Positions 26,701 to 46,118 of a DNA stretch of 64,000 bases are shown piece by piece (the stretch's first letter is position 1; every line of letters begins with the position of its first letter). This stretch comes from Agelaius tricolor (taxonomy: Eukaryota; Chordata; Aves; Passeriformes; Icteridae). A program made the position numbers and the translations under genes. The stretch is from the NCBI GenBank assembly GCA_023055355.1, contig JALJCS010000035.1, positions 5,339,501 through 5,403,500 of the forward strand, given 5' to 3'. The notes below the pieces were generated by a model. That model had not been told where the DNA came from, did not search any database, and worked only from the letters and a program-made list of their open reading frames with translations.

Positions 26701-28831
26701 GCTTCCTGTTAGGGAGATTTTCCATCAACCTTTTTGAAAACAGGTTATTTGTGGTATCTACAGTTTAACCTTTATACTGGTGGTAGTAGTGGGAAGACTA
26801 ACTGGAAGGGAATTCTGTAGTCACTGGGGCTGACATCTCTCTATCCACCACAAGAGCAGATGCACAACTGGCACATTTGTTATCATATTACCTCCATTTG
26901 TTTGTGCTAGTGGAAGCTTCCTACACAGAAGGAATGCAAGACTTTTAGCAAAGTTTCTTGAACTTGATTGACTCCTTTCAGGATCTCCATTAGACATTTT
27001 GGAGTTCACTGCAGTATACTTTAAAATACTGGGTTTTTTCCTCCCATCTTTGTACCACGTGAACCAAAAAAGGTGAGCCATAGGGAAAGAGAATTGTTGT
27101 CTAGATGGGTTTTTTTACTTCTCTTTTTCCTATTATCCTTAATAAAAAACTCTTCACAGTTGAAGACTTTTGCCAGAGAGGACATGGTAGTACCAGACTG
27201 GCAAGGCCTGGGAGGCAGGGTGAGTTAGTCTGTGCTGAGTACTGTCCTTGTGGCTAGACTTGACTGTGCCTCAGCTAACATAAAGTTGTTTCAAGTATTC
27301 TTGTGTTACCTACAAAAAAATATAGGTGGTTTTGTAAAAGGTTGAATGCTAATTCCTTGCTCCAGTCCTCTCTTTGGAATTTTCTTTGTTATGACAGATT
27401 TTACTGTGCTTGCCAGCCAGTGCAACTGTGGATTTCTGGATTACTTTAATTAGTGCTCCTATGGATTTGAGTTTGGCATGGTGAAATATTACATGGGATT
27501 GTAGTGACAACTTGTCTTTATCTCATGCAGTTAAAAATAACATAATTTCCTGTAATCTTACCCAGCTACTTCTCCCCATTAACCCTTTCAGAAGTTTAGG
27601 GTAATTCTGAATTTATCTGTAAATGTTAATATTGCACAAACCTCCATTTGTGAGTAGTTTTGTGCAGCAGATGTGGAGGGCAATATTATTTCAGGTTTGG
27701 AAAGGGAAGCTTAGATCCTAGAGTGGCCTTCTCCTGTGACTTTATTGTTGGTTTGTTGTCTCAACTTTGTAATGTATTTTACTTTGGAGGAGTTTCCAGG
27801 TTCCTTCAAGATGAATGGAAATAACTTAGACATAATTTCTTTGCAAAGAAACTAAACCCAGCAGTTGGTAACCCAGACACCAGCCTTCTGCATTGAGAAG
27901 ATTCAGAATTTCCTCTCCTGGACTCTGCTTCCAGCTGCTTGGCTGTTGTGGTAAAAGGCTGTGGTGTGCATGTGCAAAGACTGTGTGTGTTGAAGCAGCA
28001 GTGTCACTTCAATTGAGGCTTCTGACAAAAGCACCACTGAGGCACGGGGAAGAAAGACCCCTGGACTTCATTGTGGTGGAGAGACCTCCTGAATTACTTT
28101 GAGTTTGTGTTTTGTGCTCTTCTTGTGCCTTTAAAAAGCTGTGGGTGGAAGAAGTGTTTCTATAGTGATAATGGGAGTTGGAGAGAGTGCGAATAAAAAC
28201 CTGTATCCATAACACATTACTGCATTATAGAGCAATCTACATCGATTATTTAGGTATTATATTATACTACTTGGTAGTTGAGTGCAATTTAAGGAACAAT
28301 CTTTCTCTGGCTGTTTTCATTAATATTTGCTCAGTGGTTGTTAAGCATTTCCACAGCTTTTTACATCTAACTAGAGAACAAGTATTCACAGCCTTAAAGG
28401 ATGTCCAAACATGATACTGTAGACTTTGTTCTGAAAAATGTGGATATTTTGCATTTCCTATGTGTTATCATGATCAATTGAATTTAAGGAAAAGCCTAAA
28501 ATATTTCAGCAGTTACATGCTCTTGAGTCACCCTAATTGTCCAGTGTATCTTTATGTATTGAAAGTTTGTCGTTAAAATTAACTGTTCTCTGTGCGATGA
28601 GTAAATCAAGAAAAGAAAAACTGATTTGCTCTAGTCTGAGTCACAGTGTCATTTCCCCAAGTTTCCTTAAGATGCCATTCCTGCCTTACAGTCACAGGCA
28701 GGATTCATTTGTTCAACATGAGGATGAGACAGGAGCTGCAGGTGACCAGGCCATGTCTTGGGTTGTCTTTTCCAAACCCTGAAGAAATGAATTTTAATGT
28801 CCTGTGGTGCCATTTACAGTAAATTTGCAGA

Positions 28832-29126
28832 TGTGAGAAACAACACTTCACTTTTTAAAATTTTAAAAGGTTTATTGAACCTCAACAAGGGACTGAATAA
28901 GGAAAATGGAGAGCACTGTGTGCTTAGCTGCAGCCAGAGGCACTGTGACAACCCCACTGTATGCTGTTGGTAAACCAGCCCCAATCCCTGCTGTTGGTAA
29001 TCCAACCCCTTGGAAACTGGTGCAGATGTCACTCTTCAGACCCAGCTCCTCCTTCATCCCACCTCTCTGTGCAGTCCTTCCTGCTCAAACCCTTCTTATG
29101 GTCAGAGATCAACTTTCAACATTACA
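28832..29126 (-). repeat. Possible solo LTR-like element, minus orientation (unclassified)
   Basis: Read on the minus strand, a TATATAAAA box (29139-29131) lies just outside. An AATAAA (28876-28871) lies about 40 bp before a TG...CA-type terminus (tgtgagaaac on the plus strand). A 27-bp-spaced degenerate repeat lies inside (28962 and 28989). No clear target-site duplication was found and no retroviral coding sequence flanks it. The call is an inference. Confidence 0.3.
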
Positions 29127-32100
29127 AAACTTTTATATAAAAGAACCAGATCTTAACAGAACTTCTTACATACAACATTTGCAAGAGCCAACGTCACACT
29201 ATGCATTTATTACACAGAGAACAAAAATGTTTTCTGTTGGGCTGTGGTGAACTTGCTTTGTTGAATCCAGACAGTTTCCCTTGAAGCAGTTTTTGCTTGC
29301 TGGTTTATATCTAGTTTGTAACTCTCAGAGCAGAAAAGGGGCCATTTTTCTCTGAAATGAAAAGCAGTGTTAAAGCACCCCTGCTTTAACACCCTCTTTG
29401 AGGGTAAGAACCCTGCTGCCAAGGGCTGTTCCATCCTGGGACAAGTAATTTCCTGACTTAGAAATTCTATTGCAGAATTTCTCCCTTTGAAATATTAGTT
29501 CACTTTATAAATTTTAATTCCTGCCCTAGTTTGAGTGTCATGAGTGCTTTCCTTGGATTTTTTAGACTTTGAGAATGTTTTTAATGTACTGCTTTGTTTT
29601 CTTTGTGGCGTTGTCAGTGTGCCTTTGGGGAGGAGAGAAACTGCATTGGCAATAACAGGTGCTACTGCAGCAGTTGTGTTACACTTTCTGTTTCAGTTAG
29701 CACAGTAAGAGTCCCAAAACCTTGGAGTTCAGGGAAAAGAGGAGTTTCAGCCAAAACTCAGAGCCCTCTCTGAATAAATTTTTTTGGGGGTTATCTCTCC
29801 AAAACCGAAGCATGCTGATTAATTTGCCTAAATTCACAGCATGTAATATTCAAGGCATTATATTTAGTTTCATCTTTGCATATGGGTGTCAGCTTGACAG
29901 CTGAGACAGATCTGCTTGTTATGTTCCAGTTTAGTGCCTTGTGTTCCTAACAGTGGTTTGGTTTTGAGAGGTTTGGGACTGGTGTACAATTCCCAAGGGT
30001 GTGCTTGGAAATACTCGCTAGGTATGGAATTGAACATGGCTGGGGATGATTGTTCTGTGTGAACTGTTCTAGCTGAAACTTGGGAACTGCCTTGCTGCAA
30101 CTCTTCTGTGGTGCCTCTTCCCCATTTCCATGGGAACAGATGGGCTTTTGTTGATAAGAGCTGTCATCAAACTGGGAAACTGCCGGGTGCAGTTGAGCCA
30201 CTTACTGTAAAACAGGGCTGACTGCGGCTGAGGACATCACATGGCAGCATGGCTTCAAATGAAGGGGATAAAAATATCCTTCCTCCTTCCTCCTCTCAGG
30301 CACAGATGCCCCAGTGTGAAAGGAAGAGTCACTCTGGCATAGACCTGGTTGGATCTATGGCAGCCATGGAATTGGATGCAGAGGAGTGCTTTAGGTTTTG
30401 ACCTACCCAAAGAGCAACAGTTTTGAACAGTTGATCTGAAAAAGTGTTTCAGATTTTTTGCAGACGTTGAAGGCTGTCCAGTTTGGAGCAGTGAATCTTT
30501 AAAGTTTCATTTTGTTACTTAATTTATTTGTGGTTTTGTTTTGTACTTAGCAAGTTATTCAGAGCAAAATCTAGTGATGCATGTGGTACTTAGATTAAAT
30601 TTTGTAGCTTTGGTAAGTCCAAGGAAATCTTACTGTAATTCAGTTAAGAATAATTATTTTTCTTAGAGTAATAGCACTGTGTTTTAATATCCAGATGATA
30701 CATTTTAATATGATTTATTATCTGGAAGTCACTTGGAGATATAGAATAGATGGATTTACTGGGTGCTTTTCATAAAACGTTTTGCAGTAAAATGGTTTAA
30801 TTACTTAAAGTCAGTTCTTTCATTTCAGTGGATTTATGATTTAAAATAAGAGAGCAGTGTCAGATGTAAACATCAAAGACAGATACATTAATGCACAAGA
30901 TTCCTATGTGTGTTCCTGACTTTTTAGTTACATTTCATTAAAGGGTGTTAGTGGCATAATTTTTTTTGAAAGCTGAATTTTTACAGGACTGTTCTGCAGT
31001 TTTCATGATAATAGCTCCATAACTTCATGAGAACTACCAGAATTCCAGCCTTGTGCCTATGACTGCAAAGTTGTCCTGAATTTAAGGCACTTCAGTACAA
31101 ATCAATTTTGCTTGGCTAAGCGTTGGGGGCAGCTCCAGGGGTGTCTGACACTGTCAGAAGAAATGGTTTTGCGGATCTGTGTTGTGGAGATGACTCCTGC
31201 TGAAATGGTACGGGAACATGGAGCTTTGGAGAGCAAACTGTGTGTTCTGTTCTCTCTGGAAGAGCCAGAAAGAGGAACCCAGGGGTGTTTACAGGGTGAG
31301 TGTCTGTGCATGAGCTCTCCGGTCTGTAACACAGGGCAGGGATCCCTGGCTGCCTGCCAGGGTGTGGATGGAGCTGTGACAGCTCGTTAAAGTGATCCTA
31401 GAAAGGACAACGGGCTGCGAAGATAGCGTCAGCCTGGGGGTGTGAGGCAGGAAAAGGTCTTGGGAGCAAACACAGCCGCTCATGGGGACCTGTGGAGGGC
31501 TCATCACTACAGCAGAAGTCCCGTGAACAGGTTGGAAGTGCAGATATGTAGGCAGTTACCTTACCCTGCCTTTAATCAGCTGGTTTTTATTCTGGTCACA
31601 AAGCTTTAATGCATCCCTCAGCACTGCTCCCTCGCTGGCGTTTGGCTTCAGGCCAGGCATTAATGAGTACCCCAAGCCCGATGTGATTTGGCTCCTCCAA
31701 ATCTATTAGCATATCTTCAGAGCAAGATAAAACTCATTAAAATACTTTACATTTGGGCGTTAGAATTAATGATAACTTTTTAATACCTGCGGCCGAATCC
31801 CCAAAACTGTGGCACTGTCCTTCAGGTGAAACTACAATTTACCCATCCTTTCTGGAAAAAGAACAGACTGCCAGATCCCTTAACTGTTCTCTGATGGTGA
31901 TGAAATGAGTCTTTAGCACATGAGCTTATCAAAGCTCATGGGAGATATCTCTGATAAAGGAATGCACACCATTGTGTAAGATTTGGTTTATTAGAAATCA
32001 TATTAAAATATGTTGTGTTTGAGTTGTGTTCTGTTGTGCTGGACTCTAGCGAAGGCAGCTTGAAGTACAGAACAGCCCCAAATGACTGATTCTTGGAAGC

Positions 32101-33654
32101 TATGTGCTGACATCTTTACATGACTGAGTTACAGATCTGGGCTTCAGCTCATGCCCTCCCTGGTCTCTGCACAATTCACTTTTACACACCTATTTTTGAT
32201 CTCTGTCGTCCCTGTTCAGTCTTCCAGAACTCCTGCTGGTGTCTCTCCCTGTATTTCATGCTGAGGAATCAGTCCCTGCTCAGGTTGCTGTCCCACAGCT
32301 CCAAGGCAGACCAGCAGACATCAGCTGATCCAGGGCAGCTCTCCATGTGTGAGCTCTCACCTCAGAGCTGTAACAGAGCCATGCTTGAACTGCTCATGAC
32401 CTGTGCTCAGATGATGCCAGCTAAAAGACTGAACTCTGCTGTGCATGCTGGAGCAGTGCTTGTACATAAATGCATGGAAGCCCAAAGTAGTAACTGCACT
32501 AAAGACAGCTTGAATGTTTCATTCACATATAAGTACTTGGGATCTTTTAAGTGTTAAAGCCTCTTCAGCTGAAAATATCCACAAATTTGCCTTAAAGATG
32601 GTTGTCTTTGCTCACCTAAGTTCTGCAGATGTGGCCCTGCTGCTGTGCTAGCTCTCCAGTGGAAGTGCTGGCACTTGGGGAATGTACATCCCATCAGCCT
32701 CTTCCCTTGGGAGTGAGGAACATCCAAGTGACTATTAGCCCCTGTAATTTGCTGAGGAAGCTCACATTTTGTTCTCTTTCATTTGCCATATTTCATTTCA
32801 GTAGGTTTTGAGGTTTTTGTTATACATAGCAGTCAGCAGTGAGGCAGATCTAGGGTGTTGGTATGTCACAGTTTTGAAAGGCAGCAAGCACTGATCTTTA
32901 GAGTTTAATTTTCTAATGCATTCCAGTCAGCTGTAAGAATGAGACATGCACTTGCAAATTTTTGTCTGGTTTTACTTTTTCTTTTTTTTTTTTATTTCCT
33001 CTCACCACCCTTGAAATAAAGAAATGTAATGGCATAGCAAAAGAGTTAGTTTGAGGGTTTGTTGGACATCTTCACCATAACTCTGTGTGTGTAGTATGTG
33101 ATCTCTGGATCTGCATTCGTGTTTCTTTCTCTTTGCATTTCCTCATCTTTCTGCATTGAGGCAATGCTAATCATGTGATACTTTTGTGACTTGAGGCTTT
33201 TTTTTGTGTTGACAAACACAAAGTCATCTTGAGGAGAGGTAGTTTCAAACAATAGCATGGTCTTATTTACAGAACATAATACAATATTGGAGGCACTGCT
33301 TTCAGTCAGTGCACCAGACTTGCCTATTGCAGCGTACCAGTTGACAGAAATTCAATGAAAAATAAAGCATCGAAGTTTTTAGAGCAAGTATGCTTTGAAA
33401 TATCAATTTGTGCTTTTTAAAACTATCTTTTTATGTGGCTCCTCTCTTGTGACTCCTGATCTTTCATTCACGTTCAAAATTACAGCAAGAAAAGTATCCC
33501 CTTCAAAAATAAAAAGAAGGAACTTTGTTCATCTACATTTGCTGTTTGAATGTGCTTAACTTTATTAATGTAAAAACTGCTCAATACAAATGGGAAGAAT
33601 TAACCTGGTACCTTCATCAGTCTTGCTTGTATCTTGAATGTATCTCAAGCTTAA

Positions 33655-42335
<8,681 letters not shown>

Positions 42336-44391
42336 AGAGAAATATTAGAGATTATTTAAGGAAACCAGAGAAACAGTAAATACACATACAGAGCCTAACT
42401 GCAGCCAGTGACCTAAAAATCACACGGCGGTAAAACCAGAGTCACCTGTCACCGTGAGGTGATCCTCCTTCCCTCAGAACGGAACTTCAGGGGCAGGGGG
42501 AAGAGTTCAACTTACACACCAAAACTTATCTTAAAGGAAAAAAAAAAGGAAAATAAAAAAAGGAGAGAGAGAGAGAAAAAAAGAAAATAACAAATTTCCT
42601 CAGCTGCTCCTGGGTTATCCCCTTTTATTCACTCTTGTTGCGAATGAGTGTTTTAAGGTCACTTAAGGTCTCACCACCACAACTCCTCTTGTTTCCCCTT
42701 CCTCCTCTGTCCATCAGTGCATGAATTTTTAATGCCATATAAAGTCCTAGCCAATGCAGTTAAAGGAAAAGGGAGAAACTCTGCTGGTATTTTCTCTCTC
42801 TGCAAACGGTCTTCATTTGACATGAAGGGACATGAGAGAAGAACCAAATCCACAGTCCTGCCTTTAAAAAAAAACAAAAATCATCAGTTTCTGCTTTTGC
42901 CTTCAACATTCAGCATTTCTTGCCTGGGAAAGATGAGGTGTTAATCTAATTTTTATTGTCTCTTCTCCTTTGGCACTTTCTTCTGAAGCTCAGCAGCTTC
43001 CAAACAGAGGAAGGGAGAAGAGTTGTGTGGCTTTTTGTTCTCTTTTTTACTTTTGAGTCACAGAGCTGCTTTGAGAAACTCCAACGTACAACTGAAGTCT
43101 ATTAATGCTGTGCTGACAGCTTTTTTGTTTTTTCTTAAAGGTGTACGGTTGAGCACATTCTGTAATTTTTTCCATAGTGCCTTCCCCTTATTTTCTTTTT
43201 TATTATTTTTTAAGTTAAAAGGACAGTCCAGAGCTTTTCAGAGGATTTTTTTTCTGCCTATGTGTAAATAAATACTATGGGGGAAGGGGGCAAAGGAGGG
43301 TGGTTTTATCAATGGACACTTGAGAAAAATCTACAAACAGAGATGGAGCTTTAATCTTCAGATTTGTCTTACTGTTCAACTTCCCTTATTCCAAGGAAAA
43401 TAAAATCAAGGCATTCAAGTGGCAACTTAGGCTGCTCAGAGGCGGAGAGCTGCAACCAGGAGCCTCAAAAGAAGTAAGAGAAAGGGGAAAGTTCTGATGA
43501 GGGAAAATGAGGAAGAATATTTTGGGGAGGGAGGGTTAAGGGGGGAATTTGAGAAATAATAGCCCTGAGATGTCCTACAAAATGTACATTCCTTTGGTGG
43601 AAAACTTCATAATGCAGAGAAACCTCAAGAAATAGTGCTTGAAAAAAAACTTTACGCTCTTAGTGAATGTTTCTACGTGATGCATGTGACCAGCCTGTCT
43701 CCTCGGCCTGGATAGGCAGTATTTGCAGTCGTGTTGCTCTTGAGAAGTGGAGTTGGCATCCCTGTTCTCCAGTCTCTCCTCCCTCCTCAGGTCAGTGTTC
43801 TGTTGAAGTAGCTCCCTGCCCGCTCCCATTCACAGCAGGCTGTGTGTGACTGTTCTCCCCACCCTGCACCCCAGGGCATTTCTGGTGGCCCTTTGCTCCT
43901 CACCAGAGCAGTGTGACATTAAATTGGACAGAAGGAAAGCAATCAGCCCGCAGCGCTCTCTGTGCCAATCTTCAGTTGCGTTGTTTTTCCCTTGGTGGCC
44001 GCTTGGCTGGATCCCTTCACCCCACCAACACACCCCAACCTGCAGCGGAGATCTCCTCCTGCCCTGCCTCAGCACGGGCAATCTTTTGTTGGAGGGTGCC
44101 TTTTTTTGTAGTGTTACAAAAGTTTTACTCCTGAGATGAACTCTGCCTTACACTTTGATTTTCCAGCAAATGAAAGAGAGAGCTACCCTGTAGAGTATTA
44201 CTTTTCCCCCTCTCCTTGCTAGCTGTCACTCGTTTTCTTCCCACTTTGTAAAGTGATTGGAAAAGGAATCTATGGCATTCTACACCTGGACCATTTGATT
44301 GTTTCCTTATTTTGGAATTGGTGTATATCATGCAGCCTTGCAGACATATGTCTTGTGTGTGTATATATATTAAAAAAATTTTCTGTGTTTA

Positions 44392-44397
44392 AATAAA
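44392..44397 (+). terminator. GRB2: GRB2 poly(A) signal AATAAA (penultimate)
   Basis: A canonical AATAAA follows a TG/TA-rich stretch about 2.06 kb past the stop codon. Confidence 0.7.
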
Positions 44398-44465
44398 AAA
44401 AAGGCCTATGTACTTAATCCTTTAACTCTGCAGCAGCATTTGGTAGATAGTAATTAACTGTGAAT

Positions 44466-44471
44466 AATAAA
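44466..44471 (+). terminator. GRB2: GRB2 distal poly(A) signal AATAAA
   Basis: A canonical hexamer is followed within about 35 nt by a T/G-rich stretch (tctgtctgtt). This is the best candidate for the distal end of the mRNA. Confidence 0.75.
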
Positions 44472-44490
44472 TATACATTGAATTCTTCAC

Positions 44491-45184
44491 TTGAGCATCT
44501 GTCTGTTATTTCAGTTAACTGACCAAGCTATGACTGAGCTTGTAGTTCAGACACTTCTGGAGCCTTTTGCTAAAACACGGGGGTGGTGTTGGGCTGGTGT
44601 GAGGGCAGCAGCCAGGCTCAGGCTGTTGTGGCTTTGAATCTGCTCCATCAGGGCCCTGCAGATTGTTTTCACTTCTGTTACCTAAAGAAGAACGGCTCTG
44701 TTGGGCTAACAGGGTGTGTGGGCAGCTCTCTGCAGCTTCTCCTCAGCCTTTGCTAATGGTCAGAAATACCTGTGAGCATGAATGGTGTAGTCAGTGTTAA
44801 CAGACAATAGGAAAAGGTCTACATGGGAGTTTTCAGTGGTTTTTCAACAGTTGCTCTTAGTTATTATGTTTAAATACTGATGATGTCAAGATGGAAATGC
44901 CTGGATACTTCTACAATTAGTTCTTTATTTTTCTTTCTTTTTTTTTTTTTTTTTTTGTGCCAGAAGTTAGTATGGAAAATTTACTATGTGGTTTGAAGCG
45001 CTTAGCTTTTTTTGTAATGCTGTAGCAGAACATATTGCTCAAAGTGGTGTTTTACTGTAGGCTGGGTTGCTTAGAAAATCTCACTTTCCCTGTGCTTTAT
45101 CGAGACAAAGTTTGTTGGTCTGTGGTTGTGCAAGGTGGAGGTGGCAGCGGGAGCAGTGCTGACCTTCCTCTCTCACAGCCCTGC
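44491..45184. other. Intergenic between GRB2 and the CR1 upstream of SLC25A19
   Basis: About 0.7 kb is unique sequence with a T-run near 44936-44956. No gene, exon or RNA was recognised. Confidence 0.7.
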
Positions 45185-45616
45185 CTTGTGGGACCAGAGA
45201 AGGGCAGCAGAGCTGGGGAGGACTCTGGATCCACGTGTGATGAGGCAGGGCTGAGGGAGCTGGGCTTGTTCAACCTGGAGAAGGGAACATCCAGGGGTGA
45301 CCATTTTGCGCTCTACAGCTCCCTGCTAAGAGGGTGCAGCCAGGTGGAGTTGTGCTCTTCTCCCAGGTAACAAGTGAAAGGACATAACCTTAAGCTGCAC
45401 CAGGGGAGCTTTCGGTTGGACATCAGGAAGAATTTCTTCATGGAAAGGGTGATTAGACATTGGAACGGGCGGCCCAGGGAGCTGTCACTGTCCCTGGGGG
45501 AAAGATTGGATGTGGCATTCAGTGCCATGGTTTGGCTGACAGGGTGGTGTTGGCTCACAGGTTGGCCTCCACTGTCTCGGGGCTTGTCCAGCCCCACCGG
45601 TCCGCGGTTCTGTGAG
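45185..45616 (+). repeat. CR1 LINE 3' end, plus orientation, the longest CR1 in the window
   Basis: Hallmark CR1 segments appear in the right order: 'gctgagggagctgggcttgt', 'gttcaacctggagaag', 'cttctcccaggtaacaagtg', 'ttggacatcaggaagaattt' and 'tggcattcagtgccatgg'. The element ends with a degenerate 'ttctgtga' near 45614. Its 3' end abuts the CpG-rich SLC25A19 promoter. It is a 5'-truncated non-LTR retrotransposon with no ORF2 domain left. Confidence 0.9.
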
Positions 45617-45660
45617 CGCCGCATCCCGCGCGCGGTGCGGCCGTGGGCGCCGTTCCCGGG

Positions 45661-45674
45661 ACTGCATCTCCCAA
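45661..45674 (+). promoter_or_regulatory. SLC25A19: ZNF143-type motif in SLC25A19 promoter
   Basis: ACTGCATCTCCCAA differs at one position from the ACTAYRNNNCCCR promoter motif. It lies 26 bp before the NRF1-like site. Confidence 0.4.
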
Positions 45675-45686
45675 CGGCCCCCGCGG

Positions 45687-45698
45687 CGCGCAGGCGCA
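45687..45698 (+). promoter_or_regulatory. SLC25A19: NRF1-like site in SLC25A19 promoter
   Basis: CGCGCAGGCGCA matches YGCGCAYGCGCR with one mismatch. NRF1 sites are common in nuclear genes for mitochondrial proteins. Confidence 0.5.
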
Positions 45699-45992
45699 GT
45701 GCGGAGCCGGCGGCAGTGGGTGAGGCGGCGCGGCGGGAGTCGGCCCAGGGCCGGACAGCCCCGGTGCTGCCGGGCTCGGCTCGGGCCCCCCGCTGGTGGC
45801 TGCCACTGGCGGGGCCGGGAGCTGCGGGGCAGAGGGAGTGATGCAGAGGGGCATCTGTGTGTCCCGTGGGGTGAGAAGGGAGTTTGGAGTTAGGAGGGGC
45901 TGTGGGCCTTGGCGTGAGGGAGCTGTGGGGTGGGGGCTCGGTGAGGGCTCACGGCTCTGTGCCCCTGCCCAGGCTGGGGACAGCCGGCAGGC

Positions 45993-46118
45993 ATGGTGGG
46001 TTACGACCCCGAAGGCAGGTGCGTGTCCACGGCGGAAGCGGCTGCAGCAGGATCAGCGTCTGGCTTGGTCACTAGGGTCCTCGTCAGCCCCTTGGACGTC
46101 CTCAAGATCCGCTTTCAG
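45993..46118 (+). CDS. SLC25A19: SLC25A19 coding exon 1 (start, first PxDxxK signature)
   Basis: The acceptor is at 45971-45972, a 20-nt 5' UTR precedes the ATG, and the donor is GTACCT at 46119. The 42 codons include helix 1 ([16 protein letters not shown]) and the signature [10 protein letters not shown]. Confidence 0.96.

Larger units (their letters stand above)
42336..44490 (+). other. GRB2: GRB2 3' UTR
   Basis: The non-coding sequence runs from the TAG to just after the last poly(A) signals. It carries a purine-rich A/G block (about 42536-42592) and five AATAAA hexamers (42552, 43267, 43399, 44392, 44466). It also has a G-quadruplex motif (43524-43545) and a short TG/TA repeat near 44353. 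The TCTGTCTGTT stretch after 44490 is a plausible GU-rich downstream element. The exact cleavage site is inferred. Confidence 0.8.
45600..46010 (+). promoter_or_regulatory. SLC25A19: CpG-rich promoter and 5' UTR region of SLC25A19
   Basis: CpG density is high (for example 45601-45800) and there is no obvious TATA box. An NRF1-like palindrome lies at 45687-45698 and an ACTNCANNTCCCA (ZNF143-type) motif at 45661. Candidate non-coding exon donors are the GTGAG at 45720 and the GTGAGAA at about 45870. The coding exon's acceptor is the AG at 45971-45972. The transcription start itself is not determinable here. Confidence 0.7.

Noticed and set aside
32120..32557. 145-codon open frame in GRB2 intron 2
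   Set aside because: No similarity to a known family is apparent and no splice context fits. Cys/Ser/Leu-rich random composition.
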